5,866 nucleotides of DNA, taken from positions 1 through 5,866 of the forward strand of contig CAZBZK010000094.1 of assembly GCA_964496365.1 (NCBI GenBank), read 5' to 3'. This stretch comes from AB-629-J13 sp964496365 (GTDB taxonomy: Bacteria; Fidelibacterota; Marinisomatia; Marinisomatales; AB-629-J13). Positions 5,496-5,866 of this stretch are shown one piece after another (position 1 is the first letter of the stretch; every line of letters starts with the position of its first letter). The position numbers and the translations under genes were made by a program. The notes below the pieces were generated by a model. That model saw nothing but the letters and a program-made list of their open reading frames with translations. It had not been told where the DNA came from and did not search any database.

Positions 5496-5611
5496 TCCAA
5501 GTTATTCTGCCTACAAATTTGTTGACGGAAATCGGGAGCTAATGAAAATGTTTCCACATTCACCGTACCGGCTTCAAACCATATTTCTATTCTAAAACGT
5601 AGGTTTTTCAG
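5492..5611 (-). other. Short open stretch in the moaA leader, stop overlapping the moaA start; possible remnant or leader peptide
   Basis: An open frame of 39 codons runs from just after a TAG (5612-5614) to a TGA (5492-5494) that overlaps the moaA ATG as ATGA. Conceptual translation includes FRIEIWFEAGTVNVETF and ends CRQNNLE. I do not recognise it. There is no in-frame ATG: the only candidates are CTG at 5611 and GTG at 5563 and 5557, and none has a ribosome site. Codon content (GAA, GCC, GGT, GTG) looks more gene-like than the AT-rich DNA just upstream. It could be the 3' end of a gene otherwise lost, a leader peptide with an unusual start, or chance opening in a structured leader RNA. Confidence 0.25.
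5543..5562 (-). promoter_or_regulatory. Small GNRA-capped hairpin in the moaA leader
   Basis: On the minus strand, TGAATGT and ACATTTTCA flank a GGAA loop. This gives 5 continuous pairs (AATGT/ACATT), or 7 pairs with a 2-base bulge. An outer ACGG/CCGT pairing (5563-5566 with 5525-5528) could enclose it. The place, 48-67 bases before moaA, would suit a leader control element. I cannot align it to the known Moco riboswitch. Confidence 0.25.
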
Positions 5612-5677
5612 CTAAAAGAACTAAGACAATTTAATCTTCAATTAATATATATTTTTAATTTATAAAATAACTTGAAT

Positions 5678-5707
5678 TTCAAAATGATTCTTAAAAAAAG
5701 TTATAGT
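5678..5707 (+). promoter_or_regulatory. Weak candidate sigma-70-type promoter for the aminotransferase gene
   Basis: TTCAAA (5678-5683, 4 of 6 to TTGACA) and TATAGT (5702-5707, 5 of 6 to TATAAT) are separated by 18 bases, 51 bases before the ATG at 5759. In DNA this AT-rich such matches arise easily, so this is only a candidate. Confidence 0.25.
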
Positions 5708-5758
5708 TTTCCCCAGTAAATTCACCATCGATTTTTAGTAAATTTATCACCTCTTAAT

Positions 5759-5866
5759 ATGAGCACCCACACCTACATTCACGATGAAAGAAACAAAAAC
5801 ATAAAAATTTATGTGAACGGTGAAATTCTTCCCCGAAAGGATGCGAAAATATCCGTTTTTGACAGC
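5759..5866 (+). CDS. Class IV aminotransferase (branched-chain or D-amino-acid type), N-terminal 36 residues only
   Basis: The frame opens at the ATG at 5759 and is still open at the window edge. After about 14 polar residues it reads IKIYVNGEILPRKDAKISVF, then DS. This is the characteristic N-terminal strand pair of fold-type IV PLP enzymes: branched-chain aminotransferase IlvE, D-amino-acid aminotransferase and aminodeoxychorismate lyase. The family usually continues with a GFLLGDG-like segment, which lies beyond the edge, as do the catalytic lysine and the substrate-determining residues, so the exact enzyme cannot be told. No Shine-Dalgarno precedes the ATG (CACCTCTTAAT). The gene diverges from the Moco operon and is probably functionally unrelated to it. 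Confidence 0.8.
   Translation, partial: MSTHTYIHDERNKNIKIYVNGEILPRKDAKISVFDS

Larger units (their letters stand above)
5496..5758. other. Divergent intergenic region between moaA and the aminotransferase gene
   Basis: These 263 bases must hold the promoters for both directions. The moaA-proximal half (to about 5611) has mixed composition and contains the short open stretch and hairpin listed separately. The middle (about 5625-5700) is extremely AT-rich, with several TATA-like boxes on the minus strand but no -35/-10 pair I would defend for moaA. A small dyad, TTGAA-T-TTCAA, lies at 5672-5682 and could serve either direction. I see no tRNA or terminator here. Confidence 0.5.

Noticed and set aside
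5398..5595. Plus-strand open frame of 65 codons across the moaA start and leader
   Set aside because: Its first third is antisense to the conserved start of MoaA, it has no ribosome-binding site, and its product resembles nothing I know. It is most likely an antisense shadow.
5631..5700. AT-rich block as a replication origin or nucleoid-protein site
   Set aside because: It has no DnaA boxes or iterated motif, and AT-richness alone is expected in a divergent promoter region.
1..5866. CRISPR array, tRNA or rRNA genes
   Set aside because: No regularly spaced repeats of CRISPR type and no tRNA or rRNA-like segments were seen on either strand; the tandem CTCYGTGG units are too few and too short.

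Overview
This is an AT-rich bacterial window holding most of a molybdenum-cofactor (Moco) biosynthesis operon. All of its genes lie on the minus strand and read from right to left. In transcription order they are moaA (5495-4449), a fused moaC-moaB gene (4447-3506), a small GxxExxY-family gene (3416-3039), a TauE/SafE-type membrane permease (2944-2207), moeA (2115-892), and a rhodanese-ThiF/MoeB fusion (895-1) that runs off the left edge. The first 36 codons of a PLP-dependent class IV aminotransferase lie on the plus strand at the right edge (5759-5866), diverging from moaA across a 263-base AT-rich gap. No gene-free stretch is longer than 300 bases.

The pathway can be followed almost gene by gene. 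MoaA and the MoaC domain turn GTP into cyclic pyranopterin monophosphate. The ThiF/MoeB-type E1 should adenylate the sulfur carrier MoaD, with its rhodanese domain as a likely sulfur donor. The MoaB domain adenylates molybdopterin and MoeA inserts molybdate. MoaD and MoaE, the subunits of molybdopterin synthase, are not in the window. The TauE/SafE permease is the one operon member without an assigned step and probably moves a sulfur oxyanion or a similar small anion. moaA/moaCB (1-base gap) and moeA/moeB (ATGA overlap) are tightly coupled.

The most unusual part is what interrupts the operon. The GxxExxY gene sits in a cassette of about 549 bases (2951-3499) bounded by 20-base imperfect inverted repeats matching at 16 of 20 positions. 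The cassette ends lie only 6 bases from the flanking moaCB stop codon and tauE start codon. A 64-base element with related inverted ends and no gene (2133-2196) lies between tauE and moeA. The GxxExxY protein carries substitutions at its signature glycine and at both expected E-x-K catalytic positions, so it looks like a decaying or catalytically dead member of its PD-(D/E)XK-like family. I read the pair as a gene-carrying mobile cassette and a short non-coding relative that have invaded an operon at intergenic positions.

The organism cannot be named with confidence. The MoaC-MoaB fusion and the gene set recall the Bacteroidota and wider FCB group. Visible Shine-Dalgarno sequences (before moeA, moaCB and the GxxExxY gene) argue against a typical Bacteroidota. 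A marine FCB-related lineage such as Marinimicrobia is a guess only.
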